Assembly: GCF_000422805.1 (NCBI RefSeq)
Contig: NZ_KE383924.1
Span: 62,001 to 126,000 of the forward strand
Reading direction: 5' to 3'
Length of the DNA stretch: 64,000 nucleotides
Source: Nocardioides halotolerans DSM 19273
GTDB lineage: Bacteria; Actinomycetota; Actinomycetes; Propionibacteriales; Nocardioidaceae
Below are positions 1 through 8,226 of the stretch, in pieces (the stretch's first letter is position 1; each line of letters starts with the position of its first letter). A program made the translations under genes and the position numbers. The notes beneath the pieces are model-generated. The model saw only the letters and a program-made list of their open reading frames with translations, did no database searches and was not told the origin of the DNA.

Positions 1-602
1 CGCCAGTCCTGCCGGTCGCGGTCGTAGGCGACGAGGTACCACCGTCGGCCCATCGACACCATCCGGTGCGGCTCCACCCAGCGGTCGGTGGTCTCGGCAC
101 TCCGCCCGTCTCGCGGGGGCGCGGTGTAGGTGAAGTGGAGCGGCTCGCAGTCGCGGCAGGCCTGCGCCAGCGTGCTGAGCAGCCCGGGATCGAGCGCGGG
201 GCCGCCCGACCAGGGCAGCCGCTCGGTCTGCGAACGCAGCGCGTCCATCTGCCGGCGAAGGCGCGGCGGCATCAGGGCGATCACCTTCGACAGCGCCTGC
301 ACGGCGGTCTCCTCCATGCCCGGGGTGCCGCCAGCCGCCGACGACTGGAGGCTGACCGCGATCGCCACCGCCTCCTCGTCCTCGAGCAGCAGCGGCGGCA
401 GCTGGCCGCCGGCCCGCAGCTGGTAGCCGCCGGCCACGCCGCGGACCGCGTCGACGACGTAGCCGAGCTCGCGGAGCCGGTCGACGTCACGGCGCAGCGT
501 GCGCGGGCTGACCTCGAGCCGGCCGGCGAGCTCGCCTCCGGGCCAGTAGCGGTGGGTCTGGAGCAGCGAGAGCAGGCGCAGCATCCGGGCGCTGGTGTTC
601 AT
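1..602 (-). CDS. WYL-domain HTH transcriptional regulator (C-terminus cut by window edge)
   Basis: The ATG is at 602 and the reading frame runs off the left edge, leaving about 200 residues. The N-terminal 60 residues form a DeoR/YafY-type winged helix (LLSLLQTHRYWPGGELAGRL, then SPRTLRRDVDRLRELGY). A WYL-type ligand domain follows, entered through GGYQL and LLLEDEEAVAIAVSL, and near the cut end RMVSMGRRWYLVAYD contains the WYL-like core. Regulators of this family sense ligands and usually control neighbouring genes. This one is divergent from the ABC exporter starting at 666, with only 63 bp between them, so control of that exporter is a reasonable inference. Confidence 0.9.
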   Translation of the reverse strand, partial: MNTSARMLRLLSLLQTHRYWPGGELAGRLEVSPRTLRRDVDRLRELGYVVDAVRGVAGGYQLRAGGQLPPLLLEDEEAVAIAVSLQSSAAGGTPGMEETAVQALSKVIALMPPRLRRQMDALRSQTERLPWSGGPALDPGLLSTLAQACRDCEPLHFTYTAPPRDGRSAETTDRWVEPHRMVSMGRRWYLVAYDRDRQDW

Positions 603-665
603 GCCGCCGAGACTAATTCTCATTGCGGACAGGAACTGGCCTGAATCGCTTCTAGCGTCATCGTC
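603..665. promoter_or_regulatory. Divergent promoter region between WYL regulator and ABC exporter
   Basis: This 63 bp gap must hold promoters for both directions. It is noticeably AT-richer around 611-622 than its surroundings, and includes a short GAGA/TCTC dyad. No convincing -35/-10 pair could be fixed, so this is marked as a regulatory region by position only. Confidence 0.4.
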
Positions 666-1715
666 ATGAACCCGACACCTCGCCCAGCAGCACTCGCGCA
701 GCCGGTCATCCGGACCGAGGGCCTCACCCGGCACTTCACGCGGCACAAGAAGACGGTGGAGGCGGTCCGCGGCCTCGACCTCGAGGTCGGCCACGGCGAG
801 CTCGTCGCCTTCCTCGGCCCCAACGGCGCCGGCAAGTCCACGACGCTCCGGATGCTCACCACGCTCATCGAGCCCACCGCCGGCACCGCCACGGTCGCCG
901 GTCACGACGTGGTGCGCGAGCGGCGCGAGGTCCGGCGCAGCATCGGGTACGTCGGCCAGGGCAACGCCGCAGGCCACGCCCAGCGCGGCCGCGACGAGCT
1001 GGTGAGCCAGGGCCGGGCGTTCGGGCTGTCGCGCGCCGCGGCGCACGCCCGGGCCGAGGAGCTGCTCGACGCCTTCGACCTCTCCGAGCACGCGATGCGC
1101 CCGGTCTCGACGCTCTCGGGCGGCCAGCGCCGCCGGCTCGACGTCGCGATCGGGCTGGTGCACACCCCGCAGGTGCTGTTCCTCGACGAGCCCTCGACCG
1201 GGCTCGACCCGCAGAACCGCGCGAACCTCCAGGAGCAGGTGCGCCGCCTGCACGACGAGCAGGGCACCACGATCGTGCTCACCACCCACTACCTCGAGGA
1301 GGCCGACGCGATCGCGGACCGGGTGATCGTGATCGACCACGGCCGGGTGATCGCCGACGACACCGCGAGCCGGCTCAGGTCCGGGCTCGGCGACCTCGTC
1401 ACGCTCGCGTTCGCCGACGAGGAGGCCGCGACGATCGCCGCCGAGGGTGCGTCGTGGGCGCTGGTCGGCCCGGGCGAGGCGGCGTCGGTCGAGCGGGTCG
1501 GCACGACGGTCCGCGCACGGGCCGCGGGTGCGGCCGACCGGGTCGCGAGGTTCGTCGTCGACCTCGAGTCGGCCGGCGCTCCGGTGCGCCGGGTGGAGGT
1601 CGCCAGCGCGACGCTCGACGACGTCTTCCTCGAGCTGACCGGGCGCAGCCTGCGCGAGAGCAACGAGCAGTCCACCGACGAGAGCGGCATCGAGAGCAAG
1701 GGAGCAGCAGCATGA
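666..1715 (+). CDS. ABC exporter ATP-binding protein (DrrA-like)
   Basis: A 349-residue cytoplasmic ATPase that would power the permease encoded next. Walker A GPNGAGKST is at about 51-59, the Q-loop at 98, signature LSGGQ at 150-154, Walker B LFLDEP at 171-176 and the switch His in TTHYLEEAD near 208. The long C-terminal extension with a DDVFLELTG motif is typical of daunorubicin/multidrug (DrrA-type) ATPases. The stop overlaps the ATG of the permease (ATGA), so the two are translationally coupled. The substrate is unknown; antibiotic or lipid export are the usual roles of this family. Confidence 0.93.
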   Translation: MNPTPRPAALAQPVIRTEGLTRHFTRHKKTVEAVRGLDLEVGHGELVAFLGPNGAGKSTTLRMLTTLIEPTAGTATVAGHDVVRERREVRRSIGYVGQGNAAGHAQRGRDELVSQGRAFGLSRAAAHARAEELLDAFDLSEHAMRPVSTLSGGQRRRLDVAIGLVHTPQVLFLDEPSTGLDPQNRANLQEQVRRLHDEQGTTIVLTTHYLEEADAIADRVIVIDHGRVIADDTASRLRSGLGDLVTLAFADEEAATIAAEGASWALVGPGEAASVERVGTTVRARAAGAADRVARFVVDLESAGAPVRRVEVASATLDDVFLELTGRSLRESNEQSTDESGIESKGAAA

Positions 1716-2542
1716 CCGTCACCATCGAGAGCGCCACCGAGAGCACCATCGAGAGCCCCGTCCGCACCGCGCCGCGCGAGGTGGTGCTGCCGCAGGCGCC
1801 CGGCGTCCTGGCCGACACCTGGAACGTCATGGTGCGCGAGCTGCGGCCGGTCTTCCGCGAGCCGGCCTCGGTCCTGTTCGCGATGGTCCAGCCGCTGGTC
1901 TTCCTCGGGCTGTTCGCGCCGCTGCTGCCCGAGGTCGAGAACGGCTCGGCCCTGCAGTGGTTCGTGCCGGGGATCATCGCGATGACCGCGCTGATGGGAG
2001 CGTCGTTCACCGGCGCCAACCTCACCCAGGAGATCGTCACCGGATCGCACGAGCGACTGCTCGTCTCGCCGCTGTCCAGGTCGTCGCTGCTGGTCGGGCG
2101 CGCGCTGAAGGAGATCGTCCCGATGCTGATGCAGGCCGCGATCATCGTGGCGGTCGTGACGCCGTTCAGCTTCGACCTGCACCTCGCACACGTGCTCGTG
2201 GGCGTGGTCGTGCTCGCCGGGTTCAGCATCGGCGTGGGCGCCCTGAGCTTCGCGCTCGCGCTGGCGTCGAAGGACCAGGAGTGGCTGTTCTGGACGGTGC
2301 AGCAGACGCTGATCTTCCCGGTGCTGCTGCTGGCCGGCGTGCTGCTGCCGCTCGAGGGGGCGCCGGGCTGGCTGCGCGCCGCGTCGCACGCCAACCCGCT
2401 GACCTACGTCGTCGAGGCCGAGCGCGCGCTGTTCGCCGGGACGCTCCCGGTCGACACCGTGGTCTCGGGTGCGGTCGCGTCCGCGGTCGTCGCGGCGTTC
2501 GGCCTGTGGGTGGGGCTCCGGGCCATGCGCGCCTCGAGCTGA
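1712..2542 (+). CDS. ABC-2 type exporter permease (DrrB-like)
   Basis: A 276-residue integral membrane protein and partner of the upstream ATPase. The start at 1712 is chosen because its ATG overlaps the ATPase stop by four bases; a longer same-frame reading upstream lies inside the ATPase gene. A hydrophilic N-terminus is followed by about six hydrophobic segments, including VLFAMVQPLVFLGLFAPLL and the family-typical region around FVPGIIAMTALMGASFTGAN. The C-terminal part carries ANPLTYVVEAERALF, matching the ABC2_membrane NP-Y-E-R signature of DrrB-type transporters. Confidence 0.93.
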   Translation: MTVTIESATESTIESPVRTAPREVVLPQAPGVLADTWNVMVRELRPVFREPASVLFAMVQPLVFLGLFAPLLPEVENGSALQWFVPGIIAMTALMGASFTGANLTQEIVTGSHERLLVSPLSRSSLLVGRALKEIVPMLMQAAIIVAVVTPFSFDLHLAHVLVGVVVLAGFSIGVGALSFALALASKDQEWLFWTVQQTLIFPVLLLAGVLLPLEGAPGWLRAASHANPLTYVVEAERALFAGTLPVDTVVSGAVASAVVAAFGLWVGLRAMRASS

Positions 2543-2582
2543 ACCCTGACCGTCGACCGCTGGACGCTCTAGGCTGCGGCGC

Positions 2583-3320
<738 letters not shown>

Positions 3321-3323
3321 CGG

Positions 3324-4034
3324 TCAGCCGATGCCGTCGAGGATCTCGAGCGTCAGCCGCCACGCCTCGTGGCCGGTGTCGATGACGTCGAAGTGGTCGC
3401 CGGCCAGCTCGACCAGCTCCGCCTGCGCGCCGGCGTCGGTCGCGGCGGCGACGTAGTCGCGCGACTGGCTCACCGGCACGACGTCGTCCTCGGTGCCGTG
3501 CACGCACCAGACGGGTACGTCGAGCGGCAGGTGCTGGCGCGGGTCGACGTCCGCGTCGCCGGGTCCTGCCGGGTGCCCGAGGAACGGCACGACGGCGCCG
3601 GAGCCCAGCCCGTCGCGGTCCGCGGCCACCAGGTCGAGCACGCCGGCCTGCGAGACCACGTGGGTCACGGCGTCGACGGCGTGCCCGGCCCAGGCGGCGA
3701 GGTGGCCGCCGGCCGAGTGGCCGAGCGTGACGACCCTGGTCAGGTCGAGGCCGCTGGTGTCGAGGGTGCCGATCGCGGCCCGGACGTCGTCGAGGGTCTG
3801 CGGGACTCCGCCGCCGTTGCCGACGCGGCGGTACTCGATGGTGAGCGCCGCCCAGCCGCGCGCGACGAGGTCGGCGGCCAGCGGCCGGCCCAGCGAGAGG
3901 TCGTAGGCCGCCTTCCAGAACCCTCCGTGCACGACGACGACCACCCCGCGCGGGTCGCCGTCGGGCACGGAGAGCTCGACGAGCTGGTTCGGGTCGTCGC
4001 CGTACCTGATCGTCTCGGGGCCGCTGCTCGTCAC
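3324..4034 (-). CDS. Alpha/beta hydrolase (BD-FAE / kynurenine-formamidase-like)
   Basis: A 236-residue cytosolic serine hydrolase. The oxyanion-hole HGGFW motif is near residue 37 and the nucleophile elbow GHSAGG near 109-114. The acid and base are probably in CVHGTEDDVVP and AGDHFDVID near the C-terminus. HGGFWK and EYRRVG resemble arylformamidase/BD-FAE esterases more than the lipase group. No tryptophan-pathway genes are nearby, so the substrate is open. It is convergent with the preceding membrane protein. Confidence 0.9.
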   Translation of the reverse strand: MTSSGPETIRYGDDPNQLVELSVPDGDPRGVVVVVHGGFWKAAYDLSLGRPLAADLVARGWAALTIEYRRVGNGGGVPQTLDDVRAAIGTLDTSGLDLTRVVTLGHSAGGHLAAWAGHAVDAVTHVVSQAGVLDLVAADRDGLGSGAVVPFLGHPAGPGDADVDPRQHLPLDVPVWCVHGTEDDVVPVSQSRDYVAAATDAGAQAELVELAGDHFDVIDTGHEAWRLTLEILDGIG

Positions 4035-4064
4035 CGGCTCATCATCGCCGCACCGCGGGTCGGA

Positions 4065-4628
4065 TCAGTCGGTCAGGATCACGGTCCAGGTCTCGGCGCC
4101 GGGCGAGCTCGGCGACGGCGTGCCGCCCGCACAGGTGATGCCGACCTGGGCGGCGTGGGACCCGCCGGCGAGCGGCAGCGTCGCGGTGAGCTGGATCGGC
4201 CGGGTGTTGCCCGCGCCCGGCACGTTGGTGCGGGTGCCGTTGATCGCGAGCGTGTCGATGTAGAGGCCGACCGACGGCGTCGCACTGCCGGGGCAGTTCG
4301 CGGTGAGCGCCGGGATGAAGACGGTGAGCGTGGTGCGGCCCGCGTGAGGAAGGGTGAAGGCGTACGGCGCGACGCTCACGACGTCGGGCGTCGGCGCCGG
4401 CGGCGTCGCCGCGCCGAGGGTGCTGCTCTGCGCCCACACCGGCTTCTTGAGGTCCTTCGACTTGATCGAGCCGTTCTTGATCTTGGTCGACGTGACCGCG
4501 TTGGCGTGCAGCTTGGCCGCGGTCACCGAGCCGTTCGGGATCGACGCCGCGGCGTACGCCGTGCCGGTGCCGAGCGCGACGACGAGGGCAAGGTAGGCGA
4601 CGGCGTTGCGTCGCAGGTGTCTCAACAT
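4065..4628 (-). CDS. Secreted protein with repeated SVTAAKL / AVTSTKIKN motifs
   Basis: A 187-residue exported protein. I start at the ATG at 4628, which is preceded by an AAGGTGGA ribosome site and opens a signal peptide (LRHLRRNAVAYLALVVALGTG then AYAA); a longer same-frame start at 4715 would put 29 charged residues ahead of it. Immediately after cleavage come short repeats, NGSVTAAKLHANAVTSTKI then KNGSIKSKDLKK. This pattern is found at the N-terminus of many actinobacterial surface proteins of unknown role. The C-terminal 120 residues look beta-rich, with two cysteines that could form a disulfide. Confidence 0.75.
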   Translation of the reverse strand: MLRHLRRNAVAYLALVVALGTGTAYAAASIPNGSVTAAKLHANAVTSTKIKNGSIKSKDLKKPVWAQSSTLGAATPPAPTPDVVSVAPYAFTLPHAGRTTLTVFIPALTANCPGSATPSVGLYIDTLAINGTRTNVPGAGNTRPIQLTATLPLAGGSHAAQVGITCAGGTPSPSSPGAETWTVILTD

Positions 4629-4724
4629 GGGTTCCACCTTCACTCTGGCGCCGGTCCGAGACCGCCGGCGCTCACCTGGGTTGACGGATCTCTTCCCCCG
4701 TTGGTTGTGTCTCACGCCCAGCGC

Positions 4725-5165
4725 TCACTCGGACCGGCCCTGCTCGAACCGGCCCTGGCGGCCGCGCTTGGTCTCCCCGCGGCGCTTCTTCTCGGCCAGC
4801 CGCCGCTCCTGCGAGCCGCGCGTCGGCCGCGTCTGCCGGCGCTTGCGCGGCGGCGGCGCGGCCGCCCGGCGCAGCACCTCCGCGAGCCGCTCGCGCGCCG
4901 CCCGCCGGTTGTCGAGCTGCGCGCGGTGCTCGCTCGCCGTCACGGTCAGCACGCCGTCGACGAGGCGGCTCGCCAACCGGTCGAGCACCCTGCTCCTCAG
5001 CCGCGCGGGCACCGCCTCGGCCCGGGCGAGGTCGACCGACAGCTCGACCCGCGAGTCGGTGGTGTTGACGCCCTGTCCGCCAGGCCCCGACGACCGCGAG
5101 AACCGCTCCGAGAGCTCCGCCGCCGGGATCACCCAGCCGTCGGTGATCTCCAGGTCGTCGGGCAT
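4725..5165 (-). CDS. arfB: Alternative ribosome-rescue factor, RF-1 domain (ArfB-like)
   Basis: A 146-residue cytosolic protein with the start ATG at 5165. The peptidyl-hydrolase GGQ motif sits in SRSSGPGGQGVNTTDSRVEL near residues 23-42, followed by a basic tail rich in KKRR and RG that would enter the empty mRNA channel. Size and architecture fit ArfB/YaeJ, which releases peptides from stalled ribosomes, rather than full-length RF1/RF2 with codon-recognition domains. It is divergent from the MmcQ/YjbR gene 45 bp away. Confidence 0.92.
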   Translation of the reverse strand: MPDDLEITDGWVIPAAELSERFSRSSGPGGQGVNTTDSRVELSVDLARAEAVPARLRSRVLDRLASRLVDGVLTVTASEHRAQLDNRRAARERLAEVLRRAAAPPPRKRRQTRPTRGSQERRLAEKKRRGETKRGRQGRFEQGRSE

Positions 5166-5210
5166 GGTTCGCACGCTAGCTGGGGACGGTCCACTCGCTA
5201 CCCTCCGTGG

Positions 5211-5594
5211 ATGGCGACGCTCCAGGATCTCGCCCGCATCATGGGCGACCTGCCCGAGGTGGACGAGGGCGAGCACCACGGGCACGCGACCTGGGCGGTG
5301 AGGAGCAAGGGCATCGCGTGGCTGCGGCCGTTCAGCAAGGCCGACCTCAAGCGGTTCGGCGAAGAGACGCCGCCGGCCGACCCGATCCTCGCGGTCAACA
5401 CGGCCGACCTGCACGAGAAGGAAGGCGTCCTGGCCGCCGGCATCGGTGGGGTCTTCACGATCCCGCACTTCGCCAGCTACCCGGCCGTGCTCGTCGAGCT
5501 CGGAGCCGTCGACCCCCGAGACCTCCGGGAGCTGCTGGTCAGCGCATGGCTTGCCGTAGCGCCCCCCGAGCTGGCGGACGAGTTCGACGTATGA
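5211..5594 (+). CDS. MmcQ/YjbR family protein
   Basis: A 127-residue protein of the YjbR DNA-binding-like fold (the DUF419 family). Typical features are the early LPEVDEGEHHGHATWAVRSKG strand-helix, then FTIPHFASYPAVLVELGAVD, and a C-terminal helix SAWLAVAPPELADEF, which resembles the conserved W-L-A-P-K/R-L motif. The ATG at 5211 is used; longer same-frame starts lie antisense to arfB. Members often sit near regulators or rescue factors, and no defined biochemical role is established. Confidence 0.88.
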   Translation: MATLQDLARIMGDLPEVDEGEHHGHATWAVRSKGIAWLRPFSKADLKRFGEETPPADPILAVNTADLHEKEGVLAAGIGGVFTIPHFASYPAVLVELGAVDPRDLRELLVSAWLAVAPPELADEFDV

Positions 5595-5696
5595 CCTGAA
5601 GCCCTCGTCGCAAAGCAGCCCGGGGTCAGCTCCGAACGGCCCGTCCGTCCTGGCTTCGCCGGAGTGAGGGCGTCACCCGGGTCACATCGCGATGAG

Positions 5697-5996
5697 TCAG
5701 AGGCGGCTCAAGAAGTCGTCCTTCGCGGTGTTCTTGGCGATGCCGATGAGCATGAGGAGCGTCTGTTGCAACCACCCCATCGCCACGTACACCGCCAGCG
5801 CCGCGACCGCGCCGTAGACGAGCACCAGCAGCGAGAGGGCGGGACCGAGCGAGCCGTCACCGCCCGCGAGCGACAGGGCAGTCGCACCGAGCACGCCCAG
5901 TGCGATCACAGCCAGGGCTATCCACTTCAGGAAGCCGATCACGTAGACGAGCCGTGTGGCTCCGCCCGTGCTGACCGACCCACCGGCCTTGGCCAT
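5697..5996 (-). CDS. Small hypothetical membrane protein
   Basis: 99 residues with two hydrophobic helices (about 17-41 and 51-75) and a short C-terminal tail AKNTAKDDFLSRL. The ATG at 5996 is preceded by a strong GAGGAGA ribosome site six bases upstream, which decides the start. A longer same-frame start at 6146 would begin inside the left inverted repeat of the IS remnant and is rejected. No family recognised. Confidence 0.75.
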   Translation of the reverse strand: MAKAGGSVSTGGATRLVYVIGFLKWIALAVIALGVLGATALSLAGGDGSLGPALSLLVLVYGAVAALAVYVAMGWLQQTLLMLIGIAKNTAKDDFLSRL

Positions 5997-6140
5997 GGCT
6001 TGTCTCCTCAGGTAGGTGGCCTTCGCGCCGACACGTGGGACGGCGGCGTAATTCAACAATCTGGCGGGGTCAGCGTCAGCGGAATCGGTCAGGTCGACCC
6101 TTTCGAGGAGGTGGTCGGGCACCTTCGAGCGGATGGAAGG

Positions 6141-6190
6141 TGTCATGTCGCGGGACTTCGGTGACGGTTCTCCATCAGGACATCGGTGAC
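6141..6190 (+). repeat. Left terminal inverted repeat of IS481 remnant
   Basis: An imperfect 50 bp inverted copy of 6749-6798. The inner 17 bases TCAGGACATCGGTGACA (6175-6191) match exactly the reverse complement of 6773-6789. Confidence 0.85.
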
Positions 6191-6237
6191 ACTTCTGGTG
6201 GTCGTAGTGGTGACACTTCGGCCGTCGGGGTCAGGCG

Positions 6238-6749
6238 GTGGCTGCCTGTGAACCCATCGACCCCCGTGTCCGTCTCGCGATCGCGCAGTGGCGCGAGGAC
6301 GCCCCTCGTGGGGCGGTCTCGACGTTCTGCGCCGAGCAGGGCATCTCTCGCGCACGTCGTTCTACGAGCTGCGCAAGCGCGCGATGGCCGAGGGCCGGCG
6401 GCGGTGCTCGAGCGGAGGTCGAGGCTTCCGAGGTCGCGCCCCTCCCGGCTGAGCGAGGAGGTCAAGAGCAAAGCCTTGCAGGTACGCGCGGCGCTGGAGT
6501 CCTCCGGATTGGACCACGGACCGATCAGCGTGCACGACAAGGCCATCGCCGGCCACGGGGTGCCGCAGCGGCTGCTCTCCAATAACGGGATCGCGCTGAA
6601 CCCGTCGCGGCGCGGGTTCTTGGGCCACTCGTCGAACACGTCTCCGGCTCGGGCGTCGAGGCGATTACCGGTGAGCAGTAGAAGCCGACCACCCAGAGCA
6701 AGAACGAACGGTTCCACCAGACCCTGTTCCGCTCCCTCGACCCCAACCG
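6238..6749 (+). pseudogene. IS481-family transposase remnant
   Basis: The helix-turn-helix N-terminus VRLAIAQWREDAPRGAVSTF begins in one frame (start 6238). The sequence then shifts to FYELRKRAMAEGR in a second frame (from 6360), and to GPAAVLERRSRLPRS and SGLDHGPISVHDK in a third. At VHDK it jumps directly to AIAGHGVPQRLLSNNGIALN, so the central DDE-bearing region is deleted. It shifts again to LVEHVSGSGVEAITGEQ, hits a TAG, and resumes KPTTQSKNERFHQTLFRSLD. Several frameshifts, a stop and a deletion mean it cannot make active transposase. Confidence 0.88.
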
Positions 6750-6798
6750 TCACCGATGTCCTGATCCAGAACTGTCACCGATGTCCTGAGACATGACA
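6749..6798 (-). repeat. Right terminal inverted repeat of IS481 remnant
   Basis: An imperfect inverted copy of 6141-6190. It contains two near-identical cores, GTCACCGATGTCCTGA at 6749-6764 and again at 6774-6789. Confidence 0.85.
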
Positions 6799-6818
6799 GC
6801 CGTCGCTTCAAATTGATC

Positions 6819-6847
6819 TTGCGTTCGAACATGTGTTCGACTAGACT
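6819..6847 (+). promoter_or_regulatory. LexA (SOS) box inside a promoter for the DUF222/HNH gene
   Basis: TCGAAC-atgt-GTTCGA at 6825-6840 is a perfect match to the actinobacterial SOS box TCGAAC-N4-GTTCGA. It lies in the 17 bp spacer between a TTGCGT -35 candidate (6819-6824) and a TAGACT -10 candidate (6842-6847), where bound LexA would block transcription. The start codon follows at 6857, so the transcript would be nearly leaderless. Confidence 0.85.
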
Positions 6848-6856
6848 GGCCGCACG

Positions 6857-8226
6857 ATGACCCAGACGGCCGACCGCCTCCCCGACACCGCGCCCCTGCC
6901 GCGCGACCTGCTGGCGCAGGTGCGGGAGGCGCGCCGCACGGCCGAGGCCGCCGAGGTTTCGATCCTCGAGCTCGCGCTGGCCTGGGCCGCAGCCAACCCC
7001 GCACTGCCCGGGCAGGAGCCGTGGGAGCCGGCCGAGGCACCGTCGTGGCTGGAGGACACCACCCACCTGATGGACGAGGAGGAACGGGAGTGGATCGGGC
7101 TGCCCCGCCCTGCGCTGGGACGCCCCGGCCGCCTTCGCCGCCGCCAACGCCATGACCACCACCGGCGGCAAGGCCGTGCTGCGCGACGCGCTCGTGCTCG
7201 CACACCGGCTGCCCGGGTTCTGGGCCGCGGTCCGCGCCGGCCAGGTCACCGCCCGGATCGCCCGACGCGCCGCCCAGGCCGTGCTCGGCCAGCCCGCCGA
7301 CGTGTGCGGCTACATCGACCAACAACTCCTCGCGCGGATCACGCAGTCACGGGCGATCGGGCCGGTCGTCCTCGACCGGCTCATCGACCAGGCCATGGTC
7401 CACCTGCACGCCGAGCAGCGCGAGCTCGAGCAGCTCGAGGCCCTCGACGCCCGCCACGTCACCATCGACCCCGCGACGCTCAACCACACCGGCATCGCCG
7501 CCATGGACGCCCGCGCCGACTGGGCCGACCTCGCACCCTTCGACGAGACCCTGTCCGCCGTCGCGGCGGTGCTCGCGCAGCTGCCTGAGCACCAGCACGA
7601 CTCCCTCGACGTACGCCGCTCGATCGCCCTCGGCATCCTCGCCGACCCCGCCCGCGCCCAAGCCCTCCTCGACGGCGACCACCACCCCACCCCCACCCGA
7701 CGACGCGACCTCGTGGCCACCCTCGAGCTCACCGACCTGCACCTGCTCGGCCTCGACCCAGTGATCAGCGACGCCGACCTGCGCAGCCACCTCGACCAAG
7801 TCATCCGCCAATGGGCCGGCCGCCCCGACGTGCGGCTCATCATCAAACCCGTCCGCCACCGCGACCACTACAACAGCCGCGACAACGGGTGCGACGACCG
7901 CCCCGGCCACAGCGACGCACTCCAGTGGCGCTACTCGCCCACCGACCGCGACCGCGAGACCGTCCACCGCCGCGACCGCACCTGCGTCCACCCCCACTGC
8001 ACCCGACCAGCCCGCCACTGCGACTGCGACCACATCACCCCCTACGAACCAGGGCGGTCCCACCTGCCCCTGCAACCTCGCACCCCTGTGCCGCCACCAC
8101 CACCGCCTCAAGACCCTGGCCGGGTGGCGCTACTGGCCCCTCGGACCACCCGGCACCTACCTCTGGCGCGACCCCCACGGACTCCTCTACCTCCGCACCC
8201 GCGACGGCACCCGCGCCCTCGAGTAG
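6857..8226 (+). pseudogene. DUF222 / HNH endonuclease gene (13E12-like) with two single-base frameshifts
   Basis: The coding sequence would give about 455 residues: a DUF222 helical region (from MTTTGGKAVLRDALVLAHRL onward) and a C-terminal HNH nuclease (CVHPHCTRPARHCDCDHITPY). Reading is interrupted twice. At the CCCC run 7103-7106 one extra C separates the N-terminal 85 residues from DUF222, and removing it restores LPALRWDAP. At the GGG of about 8051-8053 one extra G breaks the HNH motif after DHITPYEPG, and removing it restores GPTCPCNLAPLCRHHH and the stop at 8226. Both lesions are in homopolymer runs, so sequencing error is possible. The stop abuts the purL stop with no gap. Confidence 0.82.

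Larger units (their letters stand above)
6141..6798. mobile_element. Decayed IS481-family insertion sequence with ~50 bp inverted ends
   Basis: The outer ends 6141-6190 and 6749-6798 are inverted copies matching at roughly 44 of 50 positions. Both begin TGTCATGTC reading inward and each contains two iterations of a core resembling AGGACATCGGTGAC. Between them are broken pieces of an IS481-type transposase. At 658 bp the element is about half the usual length because the catalytic middle is missing. The flanks (gaagg and gccgt) show no target duplication, so the insertion is old or was rearranged. Confidence 0.85.

Noticed and set aside
5997..6146. N-terminal extension of the small membrane protein to the ATG at 6146
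   Set aside because: It would start inside the IS left inverted repeat and ignore a strong ribosome site at 5996.
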